Below, one piece after another: positions 31,556-39,950 of a stretch of DNA of 64,000 nt. Position numbers and translations under genes: made by a program. The first letter of the stretch is position 1. The number at the start of each line of letters is the position of its first letter. The notes under the pieces are model-generated. The model did not search any database. It had not been told where the DNA came from and saw only the letters and a program-made list of their open reading frames with translations. This DNA comes from CAYPTB01 sp964413535 (lineage in GTDB: Bacteria; Planctomycetota; UBA1135; GCA-002686595), in assembly GCA_964413535.1 (NCBI GenBank), contig CAYPTB010000027.1, forward strand, positions 62,001 to 126,000. The letters are read 5' to 3'.

Positions 31556-33381
31556 CAGGGCGTCCTCCCCGCAGCGGCTTGCGCGCCGCCGTCGTCCGAG
31601 CCCGCCGCGCGCTCCGCTGGATCCGGAACGGGCGCGAGCGCGGCCTCGAGCGTGAATTCGAGTAGCGAGCCGTCCTGCAGGCCGGGCCGCAGGGAGATGT
31701 CCGCGAGCTCTGCGCCGGATGCGAACTCCGGGCTCGATGCGAGCCGCCGGGCGGCGGCGCCGAGCTCGCGCGCGACCTCCAGGGGCTCGCCGCGGATCCG
31801 ACCGCGGACGCGCAGTCGGTGACCCGCGCCCTTACCGAGGTCACCTTCGCGCAGCACCTCGAGCCCCAGGATCTCGACGCGGTCTCCCGAACCGTCGAAA
31901 GCGACCAGGACCGCTCCCGTCAGCTCCTCGAACGGCAGTCCGAGGCGCCGCGCGTCCGCGTAGCGCTCGAGGGCCGCGATCGTTCGGAAGAGATCGGCGC
32001 GCGTCTCCTCGAGCCGCGCTTCCACGGCGGCGACGCCGGCGTTGCGCCGCCGCAGGTCCGAGAGCTCCACCGACAAGCGCTCGAGGTCGAGCTCGACGCG
32101 CGGGCGCGTGACGGCGGCGAGCGCGAGCGCGGTCGCGGCCACGCCGCCCAGAGCGAAGCCCGCGAGCCGCAGCGCCACGGGCAGGCGCGGGCGGAGGTCG
32201 ACCTGGAACGGACCGTCCTCGAGCGCGGCGGCCGCGAGCTCCATGCGCCCGGCCGATGGAGGCGGGGGATGCGCGGGGTGCGCGACGTACGCGCCGGTGT
32301 TCGGCTTCCAGTCGACCGCGACGCCGTCCAGCGCGGCCGCGAGCCCGTGGGCGAGGGGTTCGGCGTGCGCGGCATCGAGACCGCGCAGCACGACCAGCCC
32401 CACGTCGCCGCCGCGGCTCGTCTTGCGCCAGAAGCTCGACGCGTTCACCGCGTCCTGGAGCAAGCTCGCGCCCAGGCGCGGCGTGGCATGGAAGTCTCCC
32501 TCGAGCCGGTACTGGGTGACGAGCCGCGAGCCCGCGAGCAAGGCGACCTTGGAAGTTTGCGCGCCGACCGTCACGACGAGCGTCGCGCGGCGCGTGTCCT
32601 CCTGCACGAGGCGCGCGCGCGCGTGGGCTGCGCACAGAACGGCCGGTCCCGCAGCGCGGAGCGCCGTGGGACGGAATCCGCGCTTCTCGAGCGAGCGGAC
32701 CAGCGCGCGAAGGACCGTGCGCCGAGCCGCGACGAGCAGCCAGGTCGAAAGCCCCCCGGCGCCGGGGGCGACGCGCGCTGCGCCGGACGCGGTGTGCGAG
32801 GCGTCCAGCACCGCGTCCGAATACGTCGATCGCCCGTCGAACTCGAGCTCGGCGTGCGGCGCGTCGGCGGGCGCTCGCGAAGCCGACACCGAAGGCTCCC
32901 CGCTCGGCGCGAATCCCCGCTCTCCACCGAGTCCCTCGTCGTCGACGAGCACGGCCGAGTACACGACGTCGTGCGCCTCGGCGCCGACGAGCAGGGCGGC
33001 CTTGCGCGCGAGCACGCGCGCCAGGTCGCGCCGGCGCAGCGCGGGCAGGTGCAGCAGGCGCTCGAAGGCGAGGCCCTCGCCGAGCGAGACGACACACGCG
33101 CCGGGTGTGCCCCCGCCCGCACGGCAGGCGCTCTCGGCCGCGGCCGCGAGATCCTGCGGGCGCTCTCCTATTGACGCTGCGCGGCCGTAGGACGCTGCGC
33201 GGCCGTAGCTCGCCGAGACGCCGCCGCGCGCGTCGAACCACTCCGCACAGCCTCGCTCCAGCACGAGCACGGCCTGCGCCCGGCCCGTCCGCGCGCCCGC
33301 GAACGCGGACGGCCGCGCACCCGCGAACGGGGGCGGCGCGGGGCTCGAGGAACCGTGCGGCGACACGGGAAGCGGTTTCAT
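31555..33381 (-). CDS. PilM/GspL-like protein fused to a PilN-like domain
   Basis: A 608-residue protein from ATG 33381, the first gene of the minus-strand operon. The first 380 residues have an actin-like PilM/GspL character (AFERLLHLPALRRRDLARVLARKAALLV, LVVTVGAQTSKVALLAG, QYRLEGDF). A membrane helix near residue 400 (LAGFALGGVAATALALAAV) and a coiled coil (LERLSVELSDLRRRNAGVAAVEARLEETRA) with a PilN-like tail follow. PilM and PilN are usually separate proteins; here they are one chain. An 18-bp duplication (33173-33208) repeats SYGRAA near residue 62. Start choice: the frame is open further upstream, but there the sequence is low-complexity. Confidence 0.8.
   Translation of the reverse strand: MKPLPVSPHGSSSPAPPPFAGARPSAFAGARTGRAQAVLVLERGCAEWFDARGGVSASYGRAASYGRAASIGERPQDLAAAAESACRAGGGTPGACVVSLGEGLAFERLLHLPALRRRDLARVLARKAALLVGAEAHDVVYSAVLVDDEGLGGERGFAPSGEPSVSASRAPADAPHAELEFDGRSTYSDAVLDASHTASGAARVAPGAGGLSTWLLVAARRTVLRALVRSLEKRGFRPTALRAAGPAVLCAAHARARLVQEDTRRATLVVTVGAQTSKVALLAGSRLVTQYRLEGDFHATPRLGASLLQDAVNASSFWRKTSRGGDVGLVVLRGLDAAHAEPLAHGLAAALDGVAVDWKPNTGAYVAHPAHPPPPSAGRMELAAAALEDGPFQVDLRPRLPVALRLAGFALGGVAATALALAAVTRPRVELDLERLSVELSDLRRRNAGVAAVEARLEETRADLFRTIAALERYADARRLGLPFEELTGAVLVAFDGSGDRVEILGLEVLREGDLGKGAGHRLRVRGRIRGEPLEVARELGAAARRLASSPEFASGAELADISLRPGLQDGSLLEFTLEAALAPVPDPAERAAGSDDGGAQAAAGRTP
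33173..33208 (-). repeat. 18-bp tandem repeat, two copies, in frame
   Basis: GACGCTGCGCGGCCGTAG occurs twice without mismatch, duplicating six residues (SYGRAA) near the N-terminus of the PilM/N-like protein. Confidence 0.9.
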
Positions 33382-33544
33382 GGCAACGCGGCACCCTCCT
33401 CTCGGTCGGAAGGCCCGGACCCTTGAGCGCGCCCTCGCCGCGATTCCCCGCGCTCTGCGCGGCGAGCCGCGACTCAGGTCGTCCGCGCGTGCGGTCGATA
33501 GCGGAGACGTTCCCCGACCGCCGCGAACGCGCCAGGACGCCGAC

Positions 33545-34066
33545 ATGATCGCCACCCACAAGCAGAAGGGCTTCACGCTGATCGAGCTCGTGATCGCGAT
33601 CTCGATCCTCGCCATCCTGGCGGGAGTCATGGTGCCGCGGCTCTCGGCGCGCATGGCCACCTCGCGCGACGCGCGCCGCCTGGCGGACATCAAGGCCGTC
33701 AAGACGGCGATCGAGGCGTATTACGCGGACAAGGGTCACTACCCGCCGCCGCAGAAGAACGACGCCTTCGGCGGCTGGGACGTCTCGCACGACGGGAACT
33801 TCATCCAGGAGCTGCGCGACACGGGCTTCCTCCCGGAGAACGCACAGGATCCCATCAACGACAACGAGTTCCACTACCGCTACTACGTGTACAGCCAGGG
33901 CTCCTACGGCTGCCAGGGATCGGGTCCGTTCTTCCTGCTCGGCATCCGGCGCTTCGAGACCGAGCCGTTCACGGACCGACACCGCGGCTTCTTCAAGTGC
34001 AAGGGCCGCGACTGGGCGACGACCTTCGCCTACGTCACGGGCAGCGGAGCGACGTTCAAGCAGTAG
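33545..34066 (+). CDS. gspG: GspG-type (pseudo)pilin
   Basis: A 173-residue protein with a short leader and the prepilin motif KGFTLIELVIAISILAILAGVMVP, cleaved before the phenylalanine. The helix continues into SARMATSRDARRLADIKAVKTAIEAYYADKGHYPPP, a GspG/type IV pilin feature. The globular domain has FIQELRDTGFLPENAQDPINDNEFHYRYYVY and two cysteines (GCQG, FKCKG) that may form a disulfide. It is encoded divergently from the PilM/N-GspE-GspF operon, so the 160 bp between them should hold both promoters. It is probably the main subunit of the fibre. Confidence 0.88.
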   Translation: MIATHKQKGFTLIELVIAISILAILAGVMVPRLSARMATSRDARRLADIKAVKTAIEAYYADKGHYPPPQKNDAFGGWDVSHDGNFIQELRDTGFLPENAQDPINDNEFHYRYYVYSQGSYGCQGSGPFFLLGIRRFETEPFTDRHRGFFKCKGRDWATTFAYVTGSGATFKQ

Positions 34067-34208
34067 CGTGCGGCGCGCGGCTCGCCCCTTTGAATCGCGG
34101 CTCGCCGCTTAGGGTCAGCCGCCGACTGCGCTGCCGAGCACCGGTCTCCGAGCCTTTTCTCCGCCATGCCCGTCGGGCTCGGGGGGGCGCCCCGCTAGAG
34201 TCCGCGCC

Positions 34209-35039
34209 ATGGACTACGCCACGCGCACCGTCCGCCTGGACCGACTCGGTCTCGACTTCGACGTCCTGGCCGCCGATTCGATCATCGGGCCCGCCATCGA
34301 GCACGGCGCGTGGGAGGAGCACGAGACGCGGCTCTTCCTCGCGCACGTGGTCCCGGGTTGCACGGTCGTCGACCTCGGCGCGAACGTCGGCTGGTTCGCC
34401 GTGCAGGCGATCCGCGCCGGAGCGCGCGTGCACGCCTTCGAGCCCGTACCGGGCATCGCCGCCGTCGCGCAGCGCAACATCGAGCGCGCGAACGCCCTCG
34501 GCCCGGGCAGCGGCGTGCTCCACCGCTGCGCGGCCGGCGCGGCGCCCGGTCGCGCGCAGATCGCGCTCGCGCCAACGAACCGCGGCGACAACCGCGTGAC
34601 CGACGGCGCCCTCCCGGCCGACATGCGCGGCGCGGAGCTCTTGGAGATCGAGGTCGCGCGCGTCGACGACCTCGTGGCGGAGTCCGCGCGCGTCCTGAAG
34701 ATCGACACGCAGGGCTCGGAGTGGCTCGCGCTGTCGGGCGCGCGCGAGCTCCTGCTCCGCAGCCCGAAGCTCGCGCTCCTCGTGGAGTTCTGGCCCTACG
34801 CCCTGCGCGGCACCGAGCCGCGCGAGCTCCTCTCGTTCCTCGCGCGTGAGGGCTTCATGCTCGGCAAGGCGACCGCGGCCCCCTATCCGATGGAGCCCGA
34901 GCGCATCCTGCGCCAGGCGCTCGCGCGCGATCCCGTGAAGGGCGGGCTCGATCTGTACGGCACGCGCGGGCTGCCCTTCCACGTGCAGGGCCTCGCGAAG
35001 CGCTTGCACGGGGCCTGGCGCGCCTGGCGCGAGGAGTGA
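34209..35039 (+). CDS. FkbM family methyltransferase
   Basis: A 276-residue SAM-dependent methyltransferase with the FkbM signatures VVDLGANVGWFAVQAIRAGARVHAFEPVPG (SAM site near residue 55) and VLKIDTQGSEWLALSGARELL. A C-terminal tail is rich in arginine. FkbM enzymes O-methylate sugars or polyketides. The acceptor is unknown, and no glycan cluster is adjacent. ATG 34209 is preceded by a GC-rich leader without a clear ribosome-binding site. A hairpin with a short T run follows the stop. Confidence 0.88.
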   Translation: MDYATRTVRLDRLGLDFDVLAADSIIGPAIEHGAWEEHETRLFLAHVVPGCTVVDLGANVGWFAVQAIRAGARVHAFEPVPGIAAVAQRNIERANALGPGSGVLHRCAAGAAPGRAQIALAPTNRGDNRVTDGALPADMRGAELLEIEVARVDDLVAESARVLKIDTQGSEWLALSGARELLLRSPKLALLVEFWPYALRGTEPRELLSFLAREGFMLGKATAAPYPMEPERILRQALARDPVKGGLDLYGTRGLPFHVQGLAKRLHGAWRAWREE

Positions 35040-35041
35040 TC

Positions 35042-35063
35042 GGCCCGGGCCCCGGGCCTTTCT
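35042..35063 (+). terminator. Probable rho-independent terminator after the FkbM gene
   Basis: GGCCCGG-gcc-CCGGGCC, 7-bp perfect arms, followed by TTTCT. It starts two bases after the TGA at 35037-35039. The T tract is short, so efficiency is uncertain. Confidence 0.5.
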
Positions 35064-35123
35064 CCTCGGGCCGGCGCGCGATCCGACCGATGAGGGAGAC
35101 CTGACCTGCGCCCAGGAGCCCTC

Positions 35124-36059
35124 GTGATCGACTTCCGAACCTCGTTCCGCTCCCACGCATTCTTCGAGGCCCTCGCCCGTCGGTCCGAGCCGCACGTGAG
35201 CGCCGAGCAAGGCGTGGCGCGGCTCTCGGGCGACGCGCTGTTGCCGCCGGTCGAGCTCGAGGAGCACGTCTCGCAGTGGGTCGCGGAGCTCGCCGCCCAC
35301 GGGGTCGAGCACGCGGGCGCGGTCGCGGGCTCGCACGAGGAGATCGCGAACCTCGCGGAGGCGGCGGACGTCGCGCGCGGCGTGCTCGCGCCGCTCGCGC
35401 CGATCGACCCCACGTCGCCCGACGCGCTCGCGCTGGTCGAGCGCTGGGTGGGCTCGGGCGCCTTCCGCGGGATCGTGCTGTCGCCTTCGTCCGACGGTTA
35501 TCGCCTGAGCGACGGCGCCGCCACGGACGTGCTCGAGCTCCTCGCGAGCTCGGCGGGCGTGTGCCTCGTCGAGTGCGGGATCCCCGGCCGCGCGCTGCAC
35601 AAGGCCTTCGGCTTCCGTCCCGCGTTCGATCCGGTCGCCGCCAATCCCCTCGAGCTCCTCACCGTCGCCGAGCGCTACCCGGACGTCGCGTTCGTCGTGC
35701 CGAGCTTCGGCGCGGGTCTGTTCCGCGAGCTGCTCCTCCTCGCGAGCCTGGTGGAGAACGTCTACGCCGACACGGGCTCGTGGAACCGCTGGCGCGCCGC
35801 GCAGCCCGAGAGCCTGGGGCTCGTCGACGTCTTCGAGCGCGCGCTCGGCGTCCTGGGTCCCGAACGCCTCCTGTTCGCGACCGGCTCGGGCGCGCCGAAC
35901 CGCGGCTGGCGCCACCCGATCCTCACGCACCAGCGCGAAGCCGTGGGAGCCTGCGGCCTCACCAACCCGGAGCGCGACCTCGTCTTCGACGGCAACGCAC
36001 GCCGCCTGCTCTCGCTCGCCGTCCCGGCGCGCCGACACCAGCCGTCCACCGCGCTGTAG
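35124..36059 (+). CDS. Amidohydrolase 2 family protein
   Basis: A 311-residue protein starting at GTG with CAGGAG nine bases upstream. The chain resembles amidohydrolase-2 (metal-dependent hydrolase) proteins. It has a middle part with FRGIVLSPSSDGYRLSD and GVCLVECGIPG, then YADTGSWNRW, ERLLFATGSGAPNRGWRH and the closing LVFDGNARRLL typical of the family. The N-terminal HxH metal motif of active enzymes is not seen, nor is the usual histidine in the middle strand (VECGIPG instead of VHxG). Catalytic metal binding is therefore doubtful. The substrate is unknown. Confidence 0.72.
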   Translation: MIDFRTSFRSHAFFEALARRSEPHVSAEQGVARLSGDALLPPVELEEHVSQWVAELAAHGVEHAGAVAGSHEEIANLAEAADVARGVLAPLAPIDPTSPDALALVERWVGSGAFRGIVLSPSSDGYRLSDGAATDVLELLASSAGVCLVECGIPGRALHKAFGFRPAFDPVAANPLELLTVAERYPDVAFVVPSFGAGLFRELLLLASLVENVYADTGSWNRWRAAQPESLGLVDVFERALGVLGPERLLFATGSGAPNRGWRHPILTHQREAVGACGLTNPERDLVFDGNARRLLSLAVPARRHQPSTAL

Positions 36060-36082
36060 CGTCCGCAGCCGCGAACGCTCGC

Positions 36083-36823
36083 TCAGGCCAGGAAGCCCCC
36101 GTCGATCGAGAGGCTCGCGCCGGTGACGAAGGCGGCTTCGGGACCGGCGAGGTAGGCGACCAGCGCGGCGATCTCCTCGCCGCGACCGTAGCGGTCGAGC
36201 GCCAGCATGCTCCGCATGCTGGCGGCGAGCGGACCGTTGGCGGGGTTCATGTCGGTGTCGACCGGACCGGGTTGGACGTTGTTGACCGTGATGCCGCGCG
36301 GACCGAGGTCGCGCGCGAGCCCGCGGGTGAGCCCCGCGACGGCCGACTTCGTCATGGCGTAGACGCTGCCTCCGACGAACGGCATGCGCTCGGCGTTCAC
36401 GCTGCCGATCGTGATGATGCGACCGCCGTCGGCCATGTGGCGCGCCGCCTCCTGCGCCGCCACGAAGACCGCGCGCACGTTCACCGCGACCATGCGGTCG
36501 AAGTCCTCGAGCGAGAACTCCTCGAATGGAGTGAACGCGGCGATGCCTGCGTTGTTGACCAGGACGTCGACGCCCCCGAAGGTCTGCACCGTCTTCGCGA
36601 CGGCCTGCCTCACGGCCGCGGCGTCGGTGGCCTCCGCGCGGATCGCCACGGCCTTCCCGTCAGCGGCCACGATCGCGCGCACTACCTCGTCCGCCTGCTC
36701 CTTGGCCTTGGAGTAGGTGAGCGCCACGGCGGCGCCGTCGCGCGCCAAACGCACCGCGATCGCGGCACCGATGCCGCGCGATCCGCCGGTAACGAGCGCG
36801 ACCTTGCTTTGTAGATGCTTCAT
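36083..36823 (-). CDS. SDR family oxidoreductase (FabG-like)
   Basis: A 246-residue classical short-chain dehydrogenase/reductase. VTGGSRGIGAAIA is the glycine-rich NAD(P) motif, NNAGIA the conserved structural motif. The catalytic residues are Ser in IGSVNAERM and Tyr-Lys in YAMTKSAVAGL. ISF-type C-terminal features GASLSIDGG are present. Arg-rich residues after the glycine loop and KA near residue 40 suggest NADPH. It could reduce a 3-oxoacyl or other ketone substrate; the exact one is not predictable. It is convergent with the amidohydrolase gene and divergent from the isochorismatase-family gene. Confidence 0.92.
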   Translation of the reverse strand: MKHLQSKVALVTGGSRGIGAAIAVRLARDGAAVALTYSKAKEQADEVVRAIVAADGKAVAIRAEATDAAAVRQAVAKTVQTFGGVDVLVNNAGIAAFTPFEEFSLEDFDRMVAVNVRAVFVAAQEAARHMADGGRIITIGSVNAERMPFVGGSVYAMTKSAVAGLTRGLARDLGPRGITVNNVQPGPVDTDMNPANGPLAASMRSMLALDRYGRGEEIAALVAYLAGPEAAFVTGASLSIDGGFLA

Positions 36824-37022
36824 GATTCGCTTTTATCAGTTCGAGGCCCTCGAGGCCCGCTAGCGGACGGCTCGGAAGCGACCTTCGCGAGACGAGAGAG
36901 GACCGCGCGCGCGTCCGCCCTGGCCGCTGTCCACCGCCTGCGCCTAGCATGCTGCGGGTGGACCTCGACTCCACAAGGAGCGACCGCGTCCGCGAGACCC
37001 ACGCCAGATCCAAGGAGACCCC

Positions 37023-37793
37023 ATGCATCCGAAGCTGCTCTCGTCCACGTTCGTCCTCGTCGCCCTGACGGTCGCCACGGCGGGTTTCCTCGCAGGCGGC
37101 GAGCAGGCCCTCGCTCGGGAGCAGCAGGCACCCGCGGGGAGCACGCCCACCTGGGCACCGGGCGGCAAGCGCGAGCGCCTGACGCCCGAGAACTGCGTCT
37201 TCGCGTTCATCGACCACCAGACCGGCCTGATGAACCTGGTCGACAACGCTCGGCCGGTCGAGTTCAAGAACATCGTGGTCGCGCTGGCCGAGACGGCGAA
37301 GCTGCACGGGGTGCCGGTCGTGATCACGACCAGCGCCGAGACCGGACCGAACGGCCCGTTCGTGCCGGAGGTCGTCGAGCTCTTCCCGAGCTCTCCCATC
37401 ATCTCGCGCCCCGGTCAGATCAACGCCTGGGACAACCCGGACTTCGTGAAGGCCATCGAGACGTCCGGCCGCAAGAAGATCGTCATGTCGGGCATCACGA
37501 CCGACGTGTGCGTCGCGTTCGCCGCGCTCTCGGCGCTCGACGCCGGCTACGAGGTGTACGTGGTCGTCGACGCGTCGGGATCCATGAACCACGACGTGCA
37601 GACGGCGGCGCTCATGCGCATGGCCGACGCGGGAGCGACCATCGGGACGTGGTTCGCGCTCTCGTGCGAGCTGCTCTCCGACTGGCGCAACCCGGCCGGT
37701 GCCAAAACGGCGCAGCTCTTCATCGATCACATGCCCTCGTACGCCGAGGTGTTCAACAGCCACAAGGCGCTGTCGGCGCCCGCCGCGCGCTGA
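37023..37793 (+). CDS. Exported isochorismatase-family cysteine hydrolase
   Basis: A 256-residue protein with an N-terminal signal peptide (STFVLVALTVATAGFLAGG), which is unusual for this normally cytoplasmic family. AFIDHQTGLMNL contains the catalytic aspartate (Asp64), and SGITTDVCVAFAAL contains the nucleophilic cysteine with the conserved cis-peptide pattern. The protein resembles YcaC-type hydrolases rather than true isochorismatases. The substrate is unknown. The run SGSMNHDVQTAALMRMADAGATIGTWFAL is typical of YcaC homologues. The leader GGAGACC precedes the ATG. Confidence 0.88.
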   Translation: MHPKLLSSTFVLVALTVATAGFLAGGEQALAREQQAPAGSTPTWAPGGKRERLTPENCVFAFIDHQTGLMNLVDNARPVEFKNIVVALAETAKLHGVPVVITTSAETGPNGPFVPEVVELFPSSPIISRPGQINAWDNPDFVKAIETSGRKKIVMSGITTDVCVAFAALSALDAGYEVYVVVDASGSMNHDVQTAALMRMADAGATIGTWFALSCELLSDWRNPAGAKTAQLFIDHMPSYAEVFNSHKALSAPAAR

Positions 37794-37874
37794 TCGCCTC
37801 GCCCGCGCCGGCAGGCGGCCGGCGTGGGCGCTCTTCCTCGTTCTCCCACGCGATCCGCTCACGGAGGAACGCAC

Positions 37875-39707
37875 TTGAAGCTCCCCACGTCCATACGATC
37901 CTTCGTACGCCTGGCCGCGCTCGTCGCCGCTGCAACCGGGTTCGCTTGTCACACTCGCACGAATGTCCTCGCCGAAGTGCGCGCACCGGCCGACCTGATC
38001 GTGCGGAACGCACGCGTCACCACGCAGGCCGCGGCGCGGCCGGACGCGCAGGCGTTCGCCGTGCGCGCGGGTGTGATCGTCGCCGTGGGAAGCGAATCGG
38101 ACGTCGAGACCCTGCGCGGCGACGCGACGCGCGTCGTCGACGCCGGCGGACGGCGCGTCGTCCCCGCCCTCGTCGACTCGCACCTGCACGCCGTACGCGG
38201 CGGGCGCTTCTACAACCTCGAGCTGCGCTGGGACGGCGTCGATTCGCTCGAGCGCGGCCTCGCGATGGTCCACGAGCAGGCTCGGCGCACGCCGCCCGGC
38301 CATTGGGTGCGCGTCGTCGGCGGCTGGTCGCCCTACCAGTTCCGCGAGAAGCGCATGCCGACCGTGGCGGAATTGAACGCCGCGGCGCCCGACACGCCCG
38401 TGCTGGTCCTGTTCCTCTACAGCCAGGGACTCTTGAACGGCGCCGGCGTCGAGGCGCTCGGCATCACGCGCGAGACGCAGGCTCCCGAGGGCGGCCGCTA
38501 CGAGCTCGTCGACGGCGGCGCGATCCTGCACGCCGAGCCGAATCCCATGATCCTGTACTCGACGATCGCGAAGCTCCCCCAGCTCTCGCCGGCGGACCAG
38601 CTCAACTCGACGCGCCACTTCTACCGCGAGCTCAATCGCTTCGGGCTCACGAGCGTCGTCGACCCGGGCGGCGGCGGGCACGCGTACCCGGCGGACTACG
38701 AGGCGACGCGCGCACTAGCCGCGCAGCCCGGCTTGCCGCTGCGCATCTCGAGCTACCTCTTCGCGCAACAGAAGGGCACCGAGCTCGCGGAGATCGAGCG
38801 CTGGATCGCCGAGGAAACGCTGGACCTCGATCGCGCCGTCGAGCGGCTGAACGGCTACGTGACCGAAGGCGCCGGCGAGAACCTCGTGTGGTCGGCCGGC
38901 GACTTCGAGAACTTCCTCGCCGCGCGCCCGGAGCTCGCGAAGTCGATGGAAGCCGAGCTCGCGGCGGTGACGCGCGTGCTCGTCCAGCACGACTGGCCGA
39001 TCCGCATCCACGCGACCTACGACGCGTCCATCACGCGCGTGCTCGACGTGTTCGAGCCGATCTTCGCGGAGCACGGCTATCGCGCGCGCTGGTGCATCGA
39101 CCACGCCGAGACGATCTCGGATGTGAACCTCGCGCGCATCGCGCGTCTCGGCGGCGGCATCGCGATCCAGAACCGCATGGCGTTCGCGGGCGAGTACTTC
39201 GCAGAGCGCTACGGCGTCGCGGCCGCGCGCCGAGCGCCTCCGATTCGCCAGATGCTCGCCGCCGGTCTGCCGGTCGGCGCCGGAACGGACGCCACGCGCG
39301 TCAGCAGCTACAACCCCTGGCTCGCGCTCGCCTGGATGGTCACGGGCGAGACCGTCGGCGGCACAAAGCTCCTCGCGCCGGAGAGCCGGCTCTCGCGCGC
39401 GGAAGCCCTGCGGCTCTACACGCTCGGCAGCGCGTGGTTCAGCGGCGAGGAGACCGTGAAGGGCCGCATCGCTCCCGGGCAGTACGCCGACTTCGCGATC
39501 CTGTCGGCCGACTACTTCACCGTCCCCGACGAGGACATCCGCTCGATCGAGTCCGTGCTGACGGTGACGGGCGGCGACGTCGTGCACGCAGCCGAGCCCT
39601 TCGCCGCCATCGCGCCCGCGCCACTGCCGTCGGTGAGCCCCGCGTGGTCCCCGGTGGCGCGCTTCGGCGGGTACCAGCGGCCCCTGTCCACACGCCGCGC
39701 TCAGTAG
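37875..39707 (+). CDS. Amidohydrolase family protein (YtcJ/Amidohydro_3 type), exported
   Basis: A 610-residue protein from TTG 37875, which sits five bases after a strong GGAGGAA. The longer open frame from 37824 lacks such a site. The N-terminus has a signal sequence ending FACHT, possibly a lipoprotein signal. DLIVRNARVTTQ and VVPALVDSHLHAVRGG carry the metal-binding HxH. IHATYDASITRVLDVF, CIDHAETIS and AGTDATRVSSYNPW are the other conserved metal-ligand blocks of Amidohydro_3 proteins. The reaction is hydrolysis of an amide or similar bond; the substrate is unknown. It follows the exported isochorismatase-like gene by about 80 bp and may be co-transcribed. Confidence 0.88.
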   Translation: MKLPTSIRSFVRLAALVAAATGFACHTRTNVLAEVRAPADLIVRNARVTTQAAARPDAQAFAVRAGVIVAVGSESDVETLRGDATRVVDAGGRRVVPALVDSHLHAVRGGRFYNLELRWDGVDSLERGLAMVHEQARRTPPGHWVRVVGGWSPYQFREKRMPTVAELNAAAPDTPVLVLFLYSQGLLNGAGVEALGITRETQAPEGGRYELVDGGAILHAEPNPMILYSTIAKLPQLSPADQLNSTRHFYRELNRFGLTSVVDPGGGGHAYPADYEATRALAAQPGLPLRISSYLFAQQKGTELAEIERWIAEETLDLDRAVERLNGYVTEGAGENLVWSAGDFENFLAARPELAKSMEAELAAVTRVLVQHDWPIRIHATYDASITRVLDVFEPIFAEHGYRARWCIDHAETISDVNLARIARLGGGIAIQNRMAFAGEYFAERYGVAAARRAPPIRQMLAAGLPVGAGTDATRVSSYNPWLALAWMVTGETVGGTKLLAPESRLSRAEALRLYTLGSAWFSGEETVKGRIAPGQYADFAILSADYFTVPDEDIRSIESVLTVTGGDVVHAAEPFAAIAPAPLPSVSPAWSPVARFGGYQRPLSTRRAQ

Positions 39708-39781
39708 GTCGAGCGCGAGCCCCGCGCAGCGCTCCTCGCGAGTCGACGGGACTTGCGAGCGCGAAAGGAAAGGAACCAACG

Positions 39782-39928
39782 ATGAGCAGCAAACAGACGA
39801 CTTCGAAGAGCTTGGTCTCGCGCCGCACGGCGCTCCAGAGCGGCGCCGGCGTGCTGGCAGCGGCCGGACTCCCCGCGTGGCTGCGCCACCTTGGCGGGTA
39901 CAACAACTCCCTGGGTCGACCCGAGTAA
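39782..39928 (+). CDS. 48-residue twin-arginine leader-like ORF (orphan)
   Basis: The ORF starts at ATG with AAAGGAAAGGAAC just upstream and encodes 48 residues. SRRTALQSGAGVLAAAGLPAWL is a twin-arginine (Tat) export signal, but the chain stops 14 residues after the hydrophobic core (RHLGGYNNSLGRPE). No mature domain follows in any frame before the next gene's ATG at 39951. It could be a truncated exported oxidoreductase, a small exported peptide, or a leader peptide for the following zinc dehydrogenase, whose own ribosome-binding site (TGGAGGAACC) is intact. Confidence 0.55.
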   Translation: MSSKQTTSKSLVSRRTALQSGAGVLAAAGLPAWLRHLGGYNNSLGRPE

Positions 39929-39950
39929 CAGGATCACGTCTGGAGGAACC

